Shown piece after piece: positions 50,928 to 60,089 of a stretch of DNA of 64,000 nucleotides. How positions within the stretch are numbered: position 1 is the stretch's first letter; each line of letters begins with the position of its first letter. A program made the translations under genes and the position numbers. The DNA comes from Planctomycetota bacterium (GTDB taxonomy: Bacteria > Planctomycetota > Phycisphaerae > Phycisphaerales > UBA1924), in contig JAFIFX010000003.1 in NCBI GenBank assembly GCA_020831805.1, positions 244,011-308,010 on the forward strand, read 5' to 3'. Under the pieces are notes generated by a model that saw only the letters and a program-made list of their open reading frames with translations, was not told the DNA's origin and searched no databases.

Positions 50928-52342
50928 GGCAGTTTCAATCGCTCGTGCCGCTTCTGATGGTGATCGTCGTCGGCGTGCTGCTCGTCGTCGGTGGCCCCCG
51001 GCTGCTGCGTCACTACACCCTGGCCGAGCAGTCCGCGCGGATCGTGCTGGCGCGGGGCGTGCTCGAGTCCGACGACATCCTGCGTCGGATCGACCGGGCG
51101 GTCACCGCGATCGCTGACTCGGTCAGCCCCAGCGTGGTCCACCTCGACACCACGGGCGATCGCCGCTTCATGTCCGGCTCGTCCGGCGCGGGCTGGGTGT
51201 ACGACGATCAGGGCCACATCGTGACCAACGCCCATGTGGTGCGAGATTCCAGGCGCATCATGGTCGAGTTCTCCGACGGCGTGGTCGCCAGCGGTACGCT
51301 CGTCGGGTCCGATGTCTACACCGACATCGCCGTGATCCTGGTCGATCGGCCCGGCTCGCAGCTCTTCCCGGCGGTGCGGAGCCCGATCCGGCTGCCACGG
51401 GTGGGCGAGCGCGTCTTCGCCTTCGGCTCGCCGTTCGGCTTCAAGTTCTCCATGTCCGAGGGCATCGTCTCCGGCCTGGGCCGCCAGGCGCCCGGCTCCT
51501 CGATCCCGGGCGGGTACACGAACTACATCCAGACCGACGCGGCCGTGAATCCCGGCAACTCGGGCGGGCCGCTCGTGAACACCGACGGTCATGTCGTCGG
51601 GATGAATGTCGCGATCGCCACCTCCCGCTCGCTGGGCGCGTCCCCGAACGAGGCGGGCGGCGATTCGGCCGGCATCAGTTTCGCCATCCCGCTGGGCACC
51701 ATCGAGCCCATCGTCGAACAGCTGATCCGCTTCGGCTCGGTCTCCCGCGGCTACATGGGCATCACATTCGGCCGCGAGGGGGGGATCGACCGTGTGACGA
51801 CCGAGCAAGGGCGTGTGCTGACCGGCATCCGTGTGGACGCCGTCGAGGACGGCGGCCCGAGCCAGCGGGCCGGCATCCGGCGGAACGATGTGATCGTCAG
51901 CATCCAGGGCAGCCCGATCCTGAACACCGAGTCGCTCAGCTCGCTGGTCAGCTCCAGCCGCCCCGGCGACACCGTCGAAGTCGGCGTCTGGCGCGACGGC
52001 GAACTGCTCGACCTGAGCGTGACACTCGACCGCATCCGCAACGAGGTCTTGGCCCAGCGACTCTACCGACCGACCCAGATGCGGCTCGGGGCCTTGATCC
52101 GCTCCGATGACGGGCAGGGGGTGCGCATCAGCGAGGTCTGGGAGGGCATGCCGGCGTGGAACGCCGGGCTCCGCGTCGGGGACCGCATCGTCCGGGTGGA
52201 CAACAAGGAAGTGCGGGGGCTGGACGACTTCTATGTGACGGCCGCGGACGCCGGCCTGCTGACCGGGATGGGGGTGCGGATGACCGTGGTCGGTGAGGAC
52301 GGCGAGCAGCGCGAGATCCGGGTCAATCTCTCCCCCTCCTGA
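50924..52342 (+). CDS. DegP/HtrA-type serine protease with two PDZ domains
   Basis: This envelope protease/chaperone of 472 residues probably handles misfolded exported proteins. A membrane anchor (LVPLLMVIVVGVLLVVG) precedes a trypsin-like domain with the triad His (VTNAHVV), Asp (YTDIAV) and Ser (NPGNSGGPL). Two PDZ domains follow (RGYMGITFGREGG...; QMRLGALIRSDDGQGVRISEVWEGMPAWNAGLRVGDRIV). An uncleaved anchor resembles DegS, but DegS has only one PDZ. A GGAGG ribosome site precedes the GTG. Coupling to panB looks fortuitous. Confidence 0.92.
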   Translation: MRQFQSLVPLLMVIVVGVLLVVGGPRLLRHYTLAEQSARIVLARGVLESDDILRRIDRAVTAIADSVSPSVVHLDTTGDRRFMSGSSGAGWVYDDQGHIVTNAHVVRDSRRIMVEFSDGVVASGTLVGSDVYTDIAVILVDRPGSQLFPAVRSPIRLPRVGERVFAFGSPFGFKFSMSEGIVSGLGRQAPGSSIPGGYTNYIQTDAAVNPGNSGGPLVNTDGHVVGMNVAIATSRSLGASPNEAGGDSAGISFAIPLGTIEPIVEQLIRFGSVSRGYMGITFGREGGIDRVTTEQGRVLTGIRVDAVEDGGPSQRAGIRRNDVIVSIQGSPILNTESLSSLVSSSRPGDTVEVGVWRDGELLDLSVTLDRIRNEVLAQRLYRPTQMRLGALIRSDDGQGVRISEVWEGMPAWNAGLRVGDRIVRVDNKEVRGLDDFYVTAADAGLLTGMGVRMTVVGEDGEQREIRVNLSPS

Positions 52343-52361
52343 CTCGCTCCGAGCGATCGGC

Positions 52362-52766
52362 CTACATCCACCGGACCACGAACAACACCCCCGCCGCGAC
52401 CGTCAGCACGACGATCGAGATGGCCAGGAATCGGCCGACCGATTCCGGCACGGGGCTCGGGGTCGGCACCGGGAAGGTCGCGAGCCGTTCGGCGTCGGCC
52501 CGGGACAGGCCGCCCGAGGCCGCCGCCATCTCACCCATGGCGATGATCGCCGCCGCGTGGATAGGGCTGATCCCCCGCCGGACACCCCAGGCCTTCAGGC
52601 GCTCGCGTGCGTCGTGTTCCATCTGTGAGGGTCCGTCGGCCGCGAGGCACGCCCGCGCCGCGAGCACCCAACGCGTGTCGCCCTCGGGCAACACCTTCTC
52701 CGCCCCCGGAACCCTCGGAAGGTCCGATCGTGCCCGCTGCGCCGACTGGATGGGGATCGGATTCAT
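52362..52766 (-). CDS. Hypothetical protein with C-terminal membrane anchor
   Basis: This is a 134-residue protein beginning MNPIPIQSAQRARSD with GAGGAG upstream; a longer upstream frame is not credible. The N-terminal 105 residues are soluble and helical (RWVLAARACLAADGPSQMEHDARERLKAWGVRRGISPIHAAAIIAMGEMAA). A single helix (VGRFLAISIVVLTVAAGVLFVVRWM) ends the chain, a tail-anchor-like arrangement. The family is unknown. It is divergent from the next membrane protein, 95 bp away. Confidence 0.6.
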   Translation of the reverse strand: MNPIPIQSAQRARSDLPRVPGAEKVLPEGDTRWVLAARACLAADGPSQMEHDARERLKAWGVRRGISPIHAAAIIAMGEMAAASGGLSRADAERLATFPVPTPSPVPESVGRFLAISIVVLTVAAGVLFVVRWM

Positions 52767-52861
52767 GGTTGCTGCACTCCTCATCGAACGGGTGCATATC
52801 CCGTGCCGATTGGACCCAGGGCCCCCCGCGGGCGAGAATGCACACCCCGAGAGGAGGCCCG

Positions 52862-53362
52862 GTGCCGAGTTCCGAGAACCACATCGCGACCATTGAGACC
52901 GCGCTGTCCGGCGAGGAGATACTCGCCAGGCTCGAAGGCATGTCCAAACGGGGCAAGCTGGCGGGCTATGAGCGGCCCTCCACCCCAAGCGATGGCTCGG
53001 ACGCCTCCTTCGCGGCGCACGGCTCGCCCTTCGACGGCGTGGTGCTCGTCCGCGCTGGCCAGGGCCGGGCCGACTTCGAGTTGTCCATGCCCCGCAAGAT
53101 GCCCGTGATCTTCGCGGTCATCCTGGTGCTGACGGTCTGGCCCGGGCTGCCGATCACGGAAGCGTTCATGCACTCGTTCGTCTGGTACGAGAACCTGATG
53201 GGCTCGGCGGAGTGGCTGTCGACCTGGGTGTGGTACCTGCCGCTGACCGTCATCCCGGCGCCGTTCGCCTGGTTGGGCGCGGTGCGCAAGTCCCGGGCGA
53301 CCTCGATGGAGCACGCCAGGGAAACCGTCGAGCGGGTGCGGGCCGTGCTGGCCGGATCCTGA
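52862..53362 (+). CDS. Hypothetical two-helix membrane protein
   Basis: This is a 166-residue product starting at a GTG with GAGGAGG just upstream; an in-frame ATG 24 nt earlier is an alternative. After a soluble part (IETALSGEEILARLEGMSKRGKLAGYE) come two membrane segments (MPVIFAVILVLTVWPGLPI; TWVWYLPLTVIPAPFAWLG) and a basic tail. It resembles no named family and looks conserved by composition only. Confidence 0.6.
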   Translation: MPSSENHIATIETALSGEEILARLEGMSKRGKLAGYERPSTPSDGSDASFAAHGSPFDGVVLVRAGQGRADFELSMPRKMPVIFAVILVLTVWPGLPITEAFMHSFVWYENLMGSAEWLSTWVWYLPLTVIPAPFAWLGAVRKSRATSMEHARETVERVRAVLAGS

Positions 53363-53383
53363 TCCTGGGCAAGGGCAGGGCCG

Positions 53384-55354
53384 TCAGACCGACTTTCGGA
53401 TCCACTCGGACTCGAGTTCGTCCATGTCGGCGCGGAGCGCGTCGCGGTCTTCCGTCAGCCTGTTCGCCTGGTCCACATCCTTCCAGATGTCCGGGTCGGC
53501 CAGGCGGGCATCGAGGGACCTGAGCTTCGATTCGGCCTCGGCCATCCGCTGCTCGACCGCCTCGAGCGGCATCCATGAGAACCGGCTTTTCTTCTCCGGC
53601 TTGGCGGCCGGCGCGGTCGCGGCCTGCGCCGGTTTCGAAGCCGCCTGCGGGGTGGCGGTGGACCCACGCTGTTGGTGCCGGCTGAACTCCGAATAGGTCC
53701 CAGGATAGACCGTACCCTTCCCGCTCGCGTCCAGCACGATCAGGTGATCGCAGACCGCGTCGAGCAACGCGCGGTCGTGCGAGATCAGGATCACCGTGCC
53801 GGGGAACACCGCCTCGGTGGTCTCGCCGGTCTTGGGGTCGTGGGTCGCGCGGGCGAGGATGGCTTCCAGGCGTTCGGCCGCGGGGATGTCCAGGTGATTC
53901 GTCGGCTCGTCGAGGATCAGCAGGTTCTTGGAACTGGCCAGCAGGGCGGCCAGATCGGCACGGGCCAGTTCCCCGCCGGAGAGGACGGAGACGGGCTTGT
54001 CCTGCTCCTCCCCCGAGAACAGGAACGCGCCGGCGAGGTTGCGGGAATCCTGCTCGGACATCAGGATGGGCGGGTTGGTGGAGTTCTTGACGCGGGCCTG
54101 GATGTGCTGGGTGACGGTGCGGGCGGGGTCGTCGATGTGGCGGTGCTGCTCGAAGTGGCCGATGTCCAGCTTGGACCCCAGGGAGACCTGGCCGGATGTC
54201 AGCGGGATCTGGCCGAGCATGCAGCGGACCATGGTGGTTTTTCCCGCGCCGTTGGGGCCGACGATCCCCCACCGCTCGCCGCGCTGGATCTTGACGGTCA
54301 GGTCCTTGAAGAGGAGCTTCGGCGGGTGGTCGGCGTCGCCGGGGTATGACTTGGTGATGTCGCGGGCGGAGACGACGACATCGCCGGATCGCTCGGGCTT
54401 GGGCAGGGTGACCCGGAGTTCGGCCAGCTCGATGGGGCGTTCAAGCGCACCGAGCTTGGCCCGGTCGAGGCGCGATTCACGCCCTTTGGCCTGCTTGGAC
54501 CGCTGGCCGGCCTTGTACTGGCGGATGTAGGCTTCTTCCTTCTTGAACCCGGCCTGCTGCTTCTCCCAGGCCCGGTGCTGCGTCAACCGGCGGTCGGCGC
54601 GGATGCGCCGGAACGCCGCGTAGTTGCCGGGATAGTCGATCAGGCGGGCGTGCTCGACCTCGATGATCCGTCCGACCACCCGGTCGAGCAGGTACCGGTC
54701 GTGGGAGATGAGCATCACCGCGCCCTTGAACTCGTCGGCGAGGAAGTCCTCCAGCCAGATGCGGCCATCGATGTCCAGGTGGTTGGTCGGCTCGTCCATC
54801 AGCAGGATGTCGGGTTCTTCCAGCAGCAGACGGGCCAGTGCCAGGCGGGCGCGCTGGCCGCCGGAGAGCACCGAGACGGGCAGGTCGAACTGGGCGTCGC
54901 TGAAACCCAGGCCGTGGAGGACCTTTCCGACCTCATGATCGGTGGTCAGGCCGCCGGCCGCATCGATGGCGGCCTCCAGCCTGGCCTGCTCGGCGAGCAG
55001 CCGCTCAAGCTCGGCCTCGCCCGCGTCGGCCATCCGCTCGAAGACCGCGTGCAGCTCGGCCTGCAGGGCGTGGGCGCCCTCGAAGGCCCGGGCGGCCGCC
55101 GCGCGAACGGTGTCGGAAGGGTCCAGCGTGGTGTTCTGGTCCAGGTAGCCCAGCCTCGCCCCGCGTTGGAGCACGACCTGCCCGGCATCCGGCCGCGTCG
55201 TGCCCGCGAGCAGCTTGATCAGGGTGGACTTGCCCGCGCCGTTCCGCCCGACGATGCCGATCCGGTCACGCTCCTCCATCGACAGGGACACGCCGTCGAG
55301 CACCGTGTGGTGGCCGTGGGCGAGGGTCAGGTTGGTGGCGGCCAGGATCGGCAT
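53384..55354 (-). CDS. ABC-F family ATPase (Uup/EttA type)
   Basis: This is a soluble ABC protein with two nucleotide-binding domains and no membrane part, the class that acts on ribosomes. It has Walker A GRNGAGKS and GPNGAGKT, signatures LSGGQRARLALARLL and LSGGELARADLAALL, Walker B LLMDEPTNHLDI and LILDEPTNHLDI, and the interdomain linker (about 240-300, rich in Lys/Arg/Gln). A Lys-rich stretch and coiled coil close the C-terminus (EQRMAEAESKLRSLDARLADPD), which is Uup-like. At 656 residues it is in the Uup range. It has no ribosome site. Confidence 0.92.
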   Translation of the reverse strand: MPILAATNLTLAHGHHTVLDGVSLSMEERDRIGIVGRNGAGKSTLIKLLAGTTRPDAGQVVLQRGARLGYLDQNTTLDPSDTVRAAAARAFEGAHALQAELHAVFERMADAGEAELERLLAEQARLEAAIDAAGGLTTDHEVGKVLHGLGFSDAQFDLPVSVLSGGQRARLALARLLLEEPDILLMDEPTNHLDIDGRIWLEDFLADEFKGAVMLISHDRYLLDRVVGRIIEVEHARLIDYPGNYAAFRRIRADRRLTQHRAWEKQQAGFKKEEAYIRQYKAGQRSKQAKGRESRLDRAKLGALERPIELAELRVTLPKPERSGDVVVSARDITKSYPGDADHPPKLLFKDLTVKIQRGERWGIVGPNGAGKTTMVRCMLGQIPLTSGQVSLGSKLDIGHFEQHRHIDDPARTVTQHIQARVKNSTNPPILMSEQDSRNLAGAFLFSGEEQDKPVSVLSGGELARADLAALLASSKNLLILDEPTNHLDIPAAERLEAILARATHDPKTGETTEAVFPGTVILISHDRALLDAVCDHLIVLDASGKGTVYPGTYSEFSRHQQRGSTATPQAASKPAQAATAPAAKPEKKSRFSWMPLEAVEQRMAEAESKLRSLDARLADPDIWKDVDQANRLTEDRDALRADMDELESEWIRKSV

Positions 55355-55362
55355 GGGCCGGG

Positions 55363-55368
55363 ATGGTA
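55363..55368 (-). promoter_or_regulatory. -10 hexamer before the ABC-F gene
   Basis: On the minus strand TACCAT ends 8 nt before the ATG and lies right beside the upstream terminator. Confidence 0.45.
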
Positions 55369-55371
55369 GGA

Positions 55372-55406
55372 ACGCAAAGAAAACACGCCCGCGGGGGCGG
55401 GCGTGT
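55372..55406 (-). terminator. Rho-independent terminator of the AGCS symporter gene
   Basis: On the minus strand a perfect 10-bp stem ACACGCCCGC/GCGGGCGTGT with a CCCC loop (complement of 55383-55406) is followed by TTTCTTTG. It sits 26 nt past the symporter stop. Confidence 0.82.
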
Positions 55407-55432
55407 GAGGGGGGTTTCAGGGGACGCTCGGA

Positions 55433-57298
55433 TTACTTGACATCCTTGCCCTCGACCACATCGGTGATCGGCGGGATCTCGTGGGCGTCATCGCCGCCGG
55501 ACTCCATCCGCCTGAAGTAGTCGTGGTACGCTCGCATGGCTTTGTGGCCGAAGAGCAGCATGATCGGGATGTTGACCACGAGCATGACGCCCAGGCCGAG
55601 CGTGGTCCACATGTCCAGCTCCGCGTCGGTCGAGAGGACCGCCCGCTTGCTGCCGTCCGAGGCGGTGAAGAGGGGCATGGCCAGCACGGTGGTCAGCAGG
55701 ATGCAGGCGCAGTAGAACAGTTTGTAGAAGAACACGACCTTATCAAGCGTTTTCTGCCGCAGGTTCCCGAAAAGGAACTGGACCGCCTGCTCGCCGTAGT
55801 ACGACCAGGAAATCATGGTCGACACCGCGAACAGCCACGCCGCCACGGTCACCAGGATCATGCCAAGCCCGGGAATGACCCGGTCGAAGGAATACGCGGT
55901 CAGCGAGGCCCCGGCGTAGTCGCCGTAAATGCCGAAGTCGGGGCTTCCGTCCTCCGCTTCTCGGAACTCCGGCCGGATCTCGCTGGACAGGGTATTCCAG
56001 CTCACAAGCCACTCGCCGGCTTCCTGGTCACGGTTCACCGTTCCGGTGATCCGACGCAGATCACGCCCGGTATTGGAGTCCAACTCAGCCCGAACGACGA
56101 CGAACACGGTCTCGCCGTTGCGCCAGCCGCTCTGGCCCTCGGCCGTGCGACGGATCCGGCGGGCGTCGGGTGACATCGGCGGCAGCGCGTCAGTCTCCAG
56201 CGTCCATGAGTTCTCGATCGGGTCGCCGGCCGAGTTGGTCGCCTGGACGATGCGGATCTCCGCTTCCGTGCCGAAGCCGGCCTCCGAGTCGCGGTTGTAC
56301 GCGCCGCTGGAGAGGATCACAAGCGCGGTCAGCGTGCAGACGACGATGGTGTCGATAAACGGCTCGAGACCGGCCACAACGCCCTCACGCACGGGCTCGT
56401 CGGTCTTCGCGGCCGAGTGGGCGATCGGGCTGGAGCCCTGGCCCGCCTCGGAGCTGAACAGGGCCCGCTTGATGCCCCAGACCATCGCGTAGCCGAAGGT
56501 GCCGCCCAGGAACGCGCCGCTGGCCTCGGCGGTCGAGAACGCTGAGCGGAAGATCAGGCCGAACATGCTCGGGATTTCGGTGAAGTTGGCGAACAGCACG
56601 ACCAAGGCCGCCAGCATGTACAGGCCGCACATCAGCGGCACGATCTTGCCGGCCACCGCGCCGATCCGCTTGATGCCGCCGATGATGACCAGGGCGACCA
56701 CGACCGACAGGATGATGCCCGAGACGACCTGGGGCACCTCGAAGTAGGTGAAGGTCACATCGCCGACATTCCAGGCCTGGAACATGTTGCCGCCGGTGAT
56801 GGCCGAGATGATCACGGTCACGGCGAAGAGCCCGCCGATGGCGGTGCCGATGGGCTTGAGCCCCCACTCGGCGAAGCCCTTCTGCACCACGAACATCGGC
56901 CCGCCCTTGGGACGCTCGGGGTCCGTGGTATCACGGCAGAGCATGGACTGGGTGACTTCCGTCATTTTCAGGGCCATGCCCAGGATCCCGATGATCCACA
57001 TCCAGAACACCGCGCCGGGCCCGCCGAGGGCGACCGCCACGGCCACGCCGGCGATGTTGCCCAGACCGACCGTCGCCGAAAGGGCGGCCGAGAGCGCCTG
57101 GAAGTGGTTGATGGCCCCGGGGTCGTCCTTGTCGTCATACGCGCCACGGACGACCTTCACCCCGTGGGTCAGGGCCCGGTACTGCCCGAAAACCGACCAG
57201 ATCGTGTAGATGATCCCGGTGATGACCAGCGTGTAGATGGTCACCATCGAGAAGAGGATGTCATTGAGCCCGTTGACGAAACTGTTGATTTGTTCCAT
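55433..57298 (-). CDS. AGCS-family sodium:alanine/glycine symporter
   Basis: This inner-membrane carrier imports alanine or glycine with Na+. The 621 residues have about ten helices. Family motifs include ALSAALSATVGLGNIAGVAVAVALGGPGAVFWMW, GGPMFVVQKG and GIKRALFSSEAGQGSSPIAHSAAKTDEPVREG. A soluble insert of about 150 residues interrupts the helices after VILSSGAYNRDSEAGFG (it has TAEGQSGWRNGETVFVVV and ITGTVNRDQEAG) and accounts for the larger size against the usual 450-490. AGGAGA precedes the ATG. Confidence 0.93.
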   Translation of the reverse strand: MEQINSFVNGLNDILFSMVTIYTLVITGIIYTIWSVFGQYRALTHGVKVVRGAYDDKDDPGAINHFQALSAALSATVGLGNIAGVAVAVALGGPGAVFWMWIIGILGMALKMTEVTQSMLCRDTTDPERPKGGPMFVVQKGFAEWGLKPIGTAIGGLFAVTVIISAITGGNMFQAWNVGDVTFTYFEVPQVVSGIILSVVVALVIIGGIKRIGAVAGKIVPLMCGLYMLAALVVLFANFTEIPSMFGLIFRSAFSTAEASGAFLGGTFGYAMVWGIKRALFSSEAGQGSSPIAHSAAKTDEPVREGVVAGLEPFIDTIVVCTLTALVILSSGAYNRDSEAGFGTEAEIRIVQATNSAGDPIENSWTLETDALPPMSPDARRIRRTAEGQSGWRNGETVFVVVRAELDSNTGRDLRRITGTVNRDQEAGEWLVSWNTLSSEIRPEFREAEDGSPDFGIYGDYAGASLTAYSFDRVIPGLGMILVTVAAWLFAVSTMISWSYYGEQAVQFLFGNLRQKTLDKVVFFYKLFYCACILLTTVLAMPLFTASDGSKRAVLSTDAELDMWTTLGLGVMLVVNIPIMLLFGHKAMRAYHDYFRRMESGGDDAHEIPPITDVVEGKDVK

Positions 57299-57442
57299 TC
57301 GGCGTGGTCTCCTGGAGGCCACCGGGAACCATGCGGGCCCGGTCGGGAGGGGTACTCTTCCGGATCTTCGCGGATTCCGGGCGGGATTGCAACTCGCCCG
57401 CCCGATCGTCTCGGGAAATACGAAGGGGGAGGCTAGCACCCC

Positions 57443-58162
57443 GTGTGGCGGATGTCCGACATCCATTCTGCCCTGGCGGACGGAATCGCCGCGCTCGACC
57501 TGCGGCTCCGTGACGAGCAGGCCGTCCACGGTGTGGATGCGCTCGAGGAGGTCGCCCTGCACCCCGTGCTCGCGGAAGCCCTGTCCATAGCGGGATTTGG
57601 GATTATCCGGGAGGTTGTCTACCCCGGCGAACACGCCGCCAGCGTGCGTCGCTCGGCCCGGGCTCGGTGCGACCTGGTGGTGCTCCCGGAGCCCGGCATG
57701 GCCCTCGAAGACCCCGCCGCGGAGCAGGCCCGGCTCGACGCCGCCGAGCAGACGCTCTTCGCGGGACTGGCGGCCGAACTGGCGACCGATTCCGAGCCCG
57801 CCGGCGGGCTTGTTCGCCCCGGCGACGCCTGCTGGCTGGAGGTCAAGTCCGTCGCGCAGCACGCGTTCGTCGACGGGGTGCCGGGTCCCAACCGCTCGTA
57901 CGCCGACCAGATCGTCCGCGGGCCGATGGCCGATCTGGTCAAGCTCGCCCGGGATCCATCGATCTGGACGGGCGCGTCGGTGGTGTTGCTGTTCTGTGAA
58001 TCCCAGCCGGTGGCCGAGCACGACCTCAACGCGGCCGCCCACCGACTGCTCGACGCCGATCTCCCGCTCGCCACTCCCGTGATCGGGGGTGTGCCGATCG
58101 AGGACCGCGTGGGGAACGGATGGTGCGGGATCGGCCTGTACCCGGTGCGGGTCGGCGGCTGA
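57443..58162 (+). CDS. Hypothetical protein, possible PD-(D/E)XK nuclease fold
   Basis: This 239-residue protein starts at a GTG with GGGAGG 10 nt upstream; an ATG nine bases later is also possible. It matches no family I know by sequence. ARCDLVVLPEP (Asp77) and CWLEVKSVAQHAFVDG (Glu133-Val-Lys135) have the D...E-x-K spacing of PD-(D/E)XK phosphodiesterases, and YADQIVRGPMADLVKLARD follows. That would suit a repair or restriction nuclease, but the match is weak. It is divergent from the AGCS symporter and has no partner methylase. Confidence 0.55.
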   Translation: MWRMSDIHSALADGIAALDLRLRDEQAVHGVDALEEVALHPVLAEALSIAGFGIIREVVYPGEHAASVRRSARARCDLVVLPEPGMALEDPAAEQARLDAAEQTLFAGLAAELATDSEPAGGLVRPGDACWLEVKSVAQHAFVDGVPGPNRSYADQIVRGPMADLVKLARDPSIWTGASVVLLFCESQPVAEHDLNAAAHRLLDADLPLATPVIGGVPIEDRVGNGWCGIGLYPVRVGG

Positions 58163-58170
58163 GGCGACCT

Positions 58171-59385
58171 TTAGGGGACGCCCCGGCCTGCGGCATCGGC
58201 CTGCGGATGATCGGCCGGCGCCGCCTCGACCATCGACAGCCCCGCGTACTCGGCGATCACGGCGGCCGCTTCGGTCGCGGCGTGGTGCCCGCGGAACTTG
58301 TCCGCGATGACCGACAACTCCCGACGCTGTGCGGCCGCGGTGTCGGGGTTCTCCAATAACGCCACCGCACGATCCGCGATCGGATCCGCCCCGCCGAAGT
58401 GCGGGACCAGCTCCGGCACGATCTCGCGCCCGGCGACCAGGTTGGGCAGGGTGAAGAACGGGGTCCGGATGACCCACCGAGCGACGAGCGACCACAGGAG
58501 CCGGTTGGACTTGTACACGATCACCATGGGCCGGTGCTGGCGGGCGATCTGAAGCGTGACGGTGCCCGAGACCACGAGCGCCAGCTCGCACCAGCGGATG
58601 GCCGCGTCGGTCGAGCCGAATCGGATCGAGAGCGATTCCGGCCATTCGAGGTGGGCGTCCGCCGCGAGCCGACGCAGGACCGGCTCGACCTCGGGCCGCG
58701 TGGCCGCGACCACGCCCTTCATGCCCGGGTGTTCACGGGCGAGGCGGTTGTAGGCCGCGAGGAGCAGCGTGAAGTTGGCCCGCATCTCGGCCGGGCGTGA
58801 ACCGGGCATCAGGGCGACGCGCGGATGGCCGGAGGGCCAGCCGCGGATCGCTTCGTCGAGCGTTTCGGTGTCCGGGGCGTGGTCGAAGAGCGGGTGACCG
58901 ATGAAGGTCGCCCGGACGCCCCGCTGGCGGAACCACTCCTCCTCGAAGGGCAGCAGGCAGAGCACATGGTCGGTCAGCCGCCGGAGCTTGTTGATCCGCC
59001 ATGGACCCCACGCCCAGAGCTGGGGGGCGACCAGGTGCACGACCTTCGCGCCGGCCTTCTTGGTGATCGCGCAGACCGGGAAGTTGGCCGCGGGGGAGTC
59101 CACCGGCACATGCACCACCGGCCGGTGCTCGGCCACCCAGCGTGCGATGTCCGCGTTGATCCGCTTGTGCTCCCGGATCTTGGCCAGCCCGGGCATGCCC
59201 ATCACCGCATCGTCCCCCGTGCGGGCGATCAGATCGGCGCCCGCCGCGGCCATCTTGGGGCCGCCCCAGGCCCGGATGTCCGCCTCGGGGCAGGACCGGC
59301 GCAGTGATTCGATCACCGCCGAGGCGTGATCATCGCCGGACGGTTCAAACGCGGTAAACAGGATGATCGGGCGGTCCTGCGACAC
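58171..59385 (-). CDS. lpxB: Lipid-A-disaccharide synthase
   Basis: LpxB joins UDP-2,3-diacylglucosamine and lipid X to make the lipid A backbone, a cytoplasmic membrane-edge step. Visible motifs: FTAFEPSGDDHASAVIESLRR, GGPKMAAAGADLI, YVAPQLWAWGPWR-type LVAPQLWAWGPWRINKL, CLLPFEEEW, FIGHPL and LMPGSRPAEM. At 404 residues it is slightly longer than usual (about 380). The start is a GTG at 59385, with a -10 hexamer 8 nt upstream and no ribosome site. Together with lptD it shows that lipid A is made. Confidence 0.93.
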   Translation of the reverse strand: MSQDRPIILFTAFEPSGDDHASAVIESLRRSCPEADIRAWGGPKMAAAGADLIARTGDDAVMGMPGLAKIREHKRINADIARWVAEHRPVVHVPVDSPAANFPVCAITKKAGAKVVHLVAPQLWAWGPWRINKLRRLTDHVLCLLPFEEEWFRQRGVRATFIGHPLFDHAPDTETLDEAIRGWPSGHPRVALMPGSRPAEMRANFTLLLAAYNRLAREHPGMKGVVAATRPEVEPVLRRLAADAHLEWPESLSIRFGSTDAAIRWCELALVVSGTVTLQIARQHRPMVIVYKSNRLLWSLVARWVIRTPFFTLPNLVAGREIVPELVPHFGGADPIADRAVALLENPDTAAAQRRELSVIADKFRGHHAATEAAAVIAEYAGLSMVEAAPADHPQADAAGRGVP

Positions 59386-59393
59386 TGGGTGCA

Positions 59394-59399
59394 AGCCTA
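59394..59399 (-). promoter_or_regulatory. -10 hexamer before lpxB
   Basis: On the minus strand TAGGCT ends 8 nt before the lpxB GTG. Confidence 0.45.
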
Positions 59400-59446
59400 G
59401 GAGGACGCCCGGACGGCTTCCCGAACCGGGCGGGAGATACGCGCGA

Positions 59447-60088
59447 TCAGAACCCGGCCGCGGCGAGCCAGGCGCTCGGGGTGCAGCGGAGGGCGCCCGA
59501 GATGGCGACCAGAGACTCGATGCTGGGCAGGTGGGTGCCGCGTTCGATCGAGGAGAGCTGGGAAACCGACACGCTCGACGCGTTGGAGAGCTCGCGCAGC
59601 GTCCAGCCACGCTCGGTCCGGGCCAGACGGATCTGACGCCCGAGTTCGGCTCGAAGACGGTCCTGGGGACGCTGGCCAAGGCCGAAGGCTTCCGCGGCCT
59701 GAGCGATGACGCGCCGGAGGTCCTCAACCCGGAAGGGCTTGGTCAGGTAGTCGAACACATCCTGCTTGAAGGTCTGACGCATCGAATCGAGCGACGGGTA
59801 ACCCGTGACGACGATGACGCACTGGCGGGGCCACCGCCGGCGGATGCCCTCGAGCACCTGCTCCCCGCTGTGCTGGCCCATCTTGATGTCCAGCAGGATG
59901 ATGTCGGGCTGCTCGGCCTCGCACGCCTCGATGAGCGCCTCGGGGGTGGCGACGGTGCGGATCTCGTGGCCCTCGTTCTCGAGAACGCCCGCGAGGTACT
60001 CGCGGAAGTCCGAGTCGTCGTCGAGCGCGACGATGTTCAGCGGCGGGGCGTCGGTGGTGGGCTCGGGCGCGTCGGTCATCGTGGCCAT
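59447..60088 (-). CDS. Response regulator: receiver fused to XRE-type HTH
   Basis: This is a 213-residue two-component regulator. The receiver (about 17-130) has the acidic pair (ALDDDSDFRE), phosphoacceptor Asp67 (IILLDIKM), Thr95 and Lys117 (LTKPF). The output is a Cro/CI-type helix-turn-helix (LGRQIRLARTERGWTLRELSNASSVSVSQLSSIERGTHLPSIESLVAIS, about 145-205), not the usual OmpR, NarL or Fis type. Its ATG follows the kinase stop by 1 nt, so the kinase upstream is its partner. Targets are unknown; rsmB diverges upstream of the pair. Confidence 0.9.
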   Translation of the reverse strand: MATMTDAPEPTTDAPPLNIVALDDDSDFREYLAGVLENEGHEIRTVATPEALIEACEAEQPDIILLDIKMGQHSGEQVLEGIRRRWPRQCVIVVTGYPSLDSMRQTFKQDVFDYLTKPFRVEDLRRVIAQAAEAFGLGQRPQDRLRAELGRQIRLARTERGWTLRELSNASSVSVSQLSSIERGTHLPSIESLVAISGALRCTPSAWLAAAGF

Positions 60089-60089
60089 C

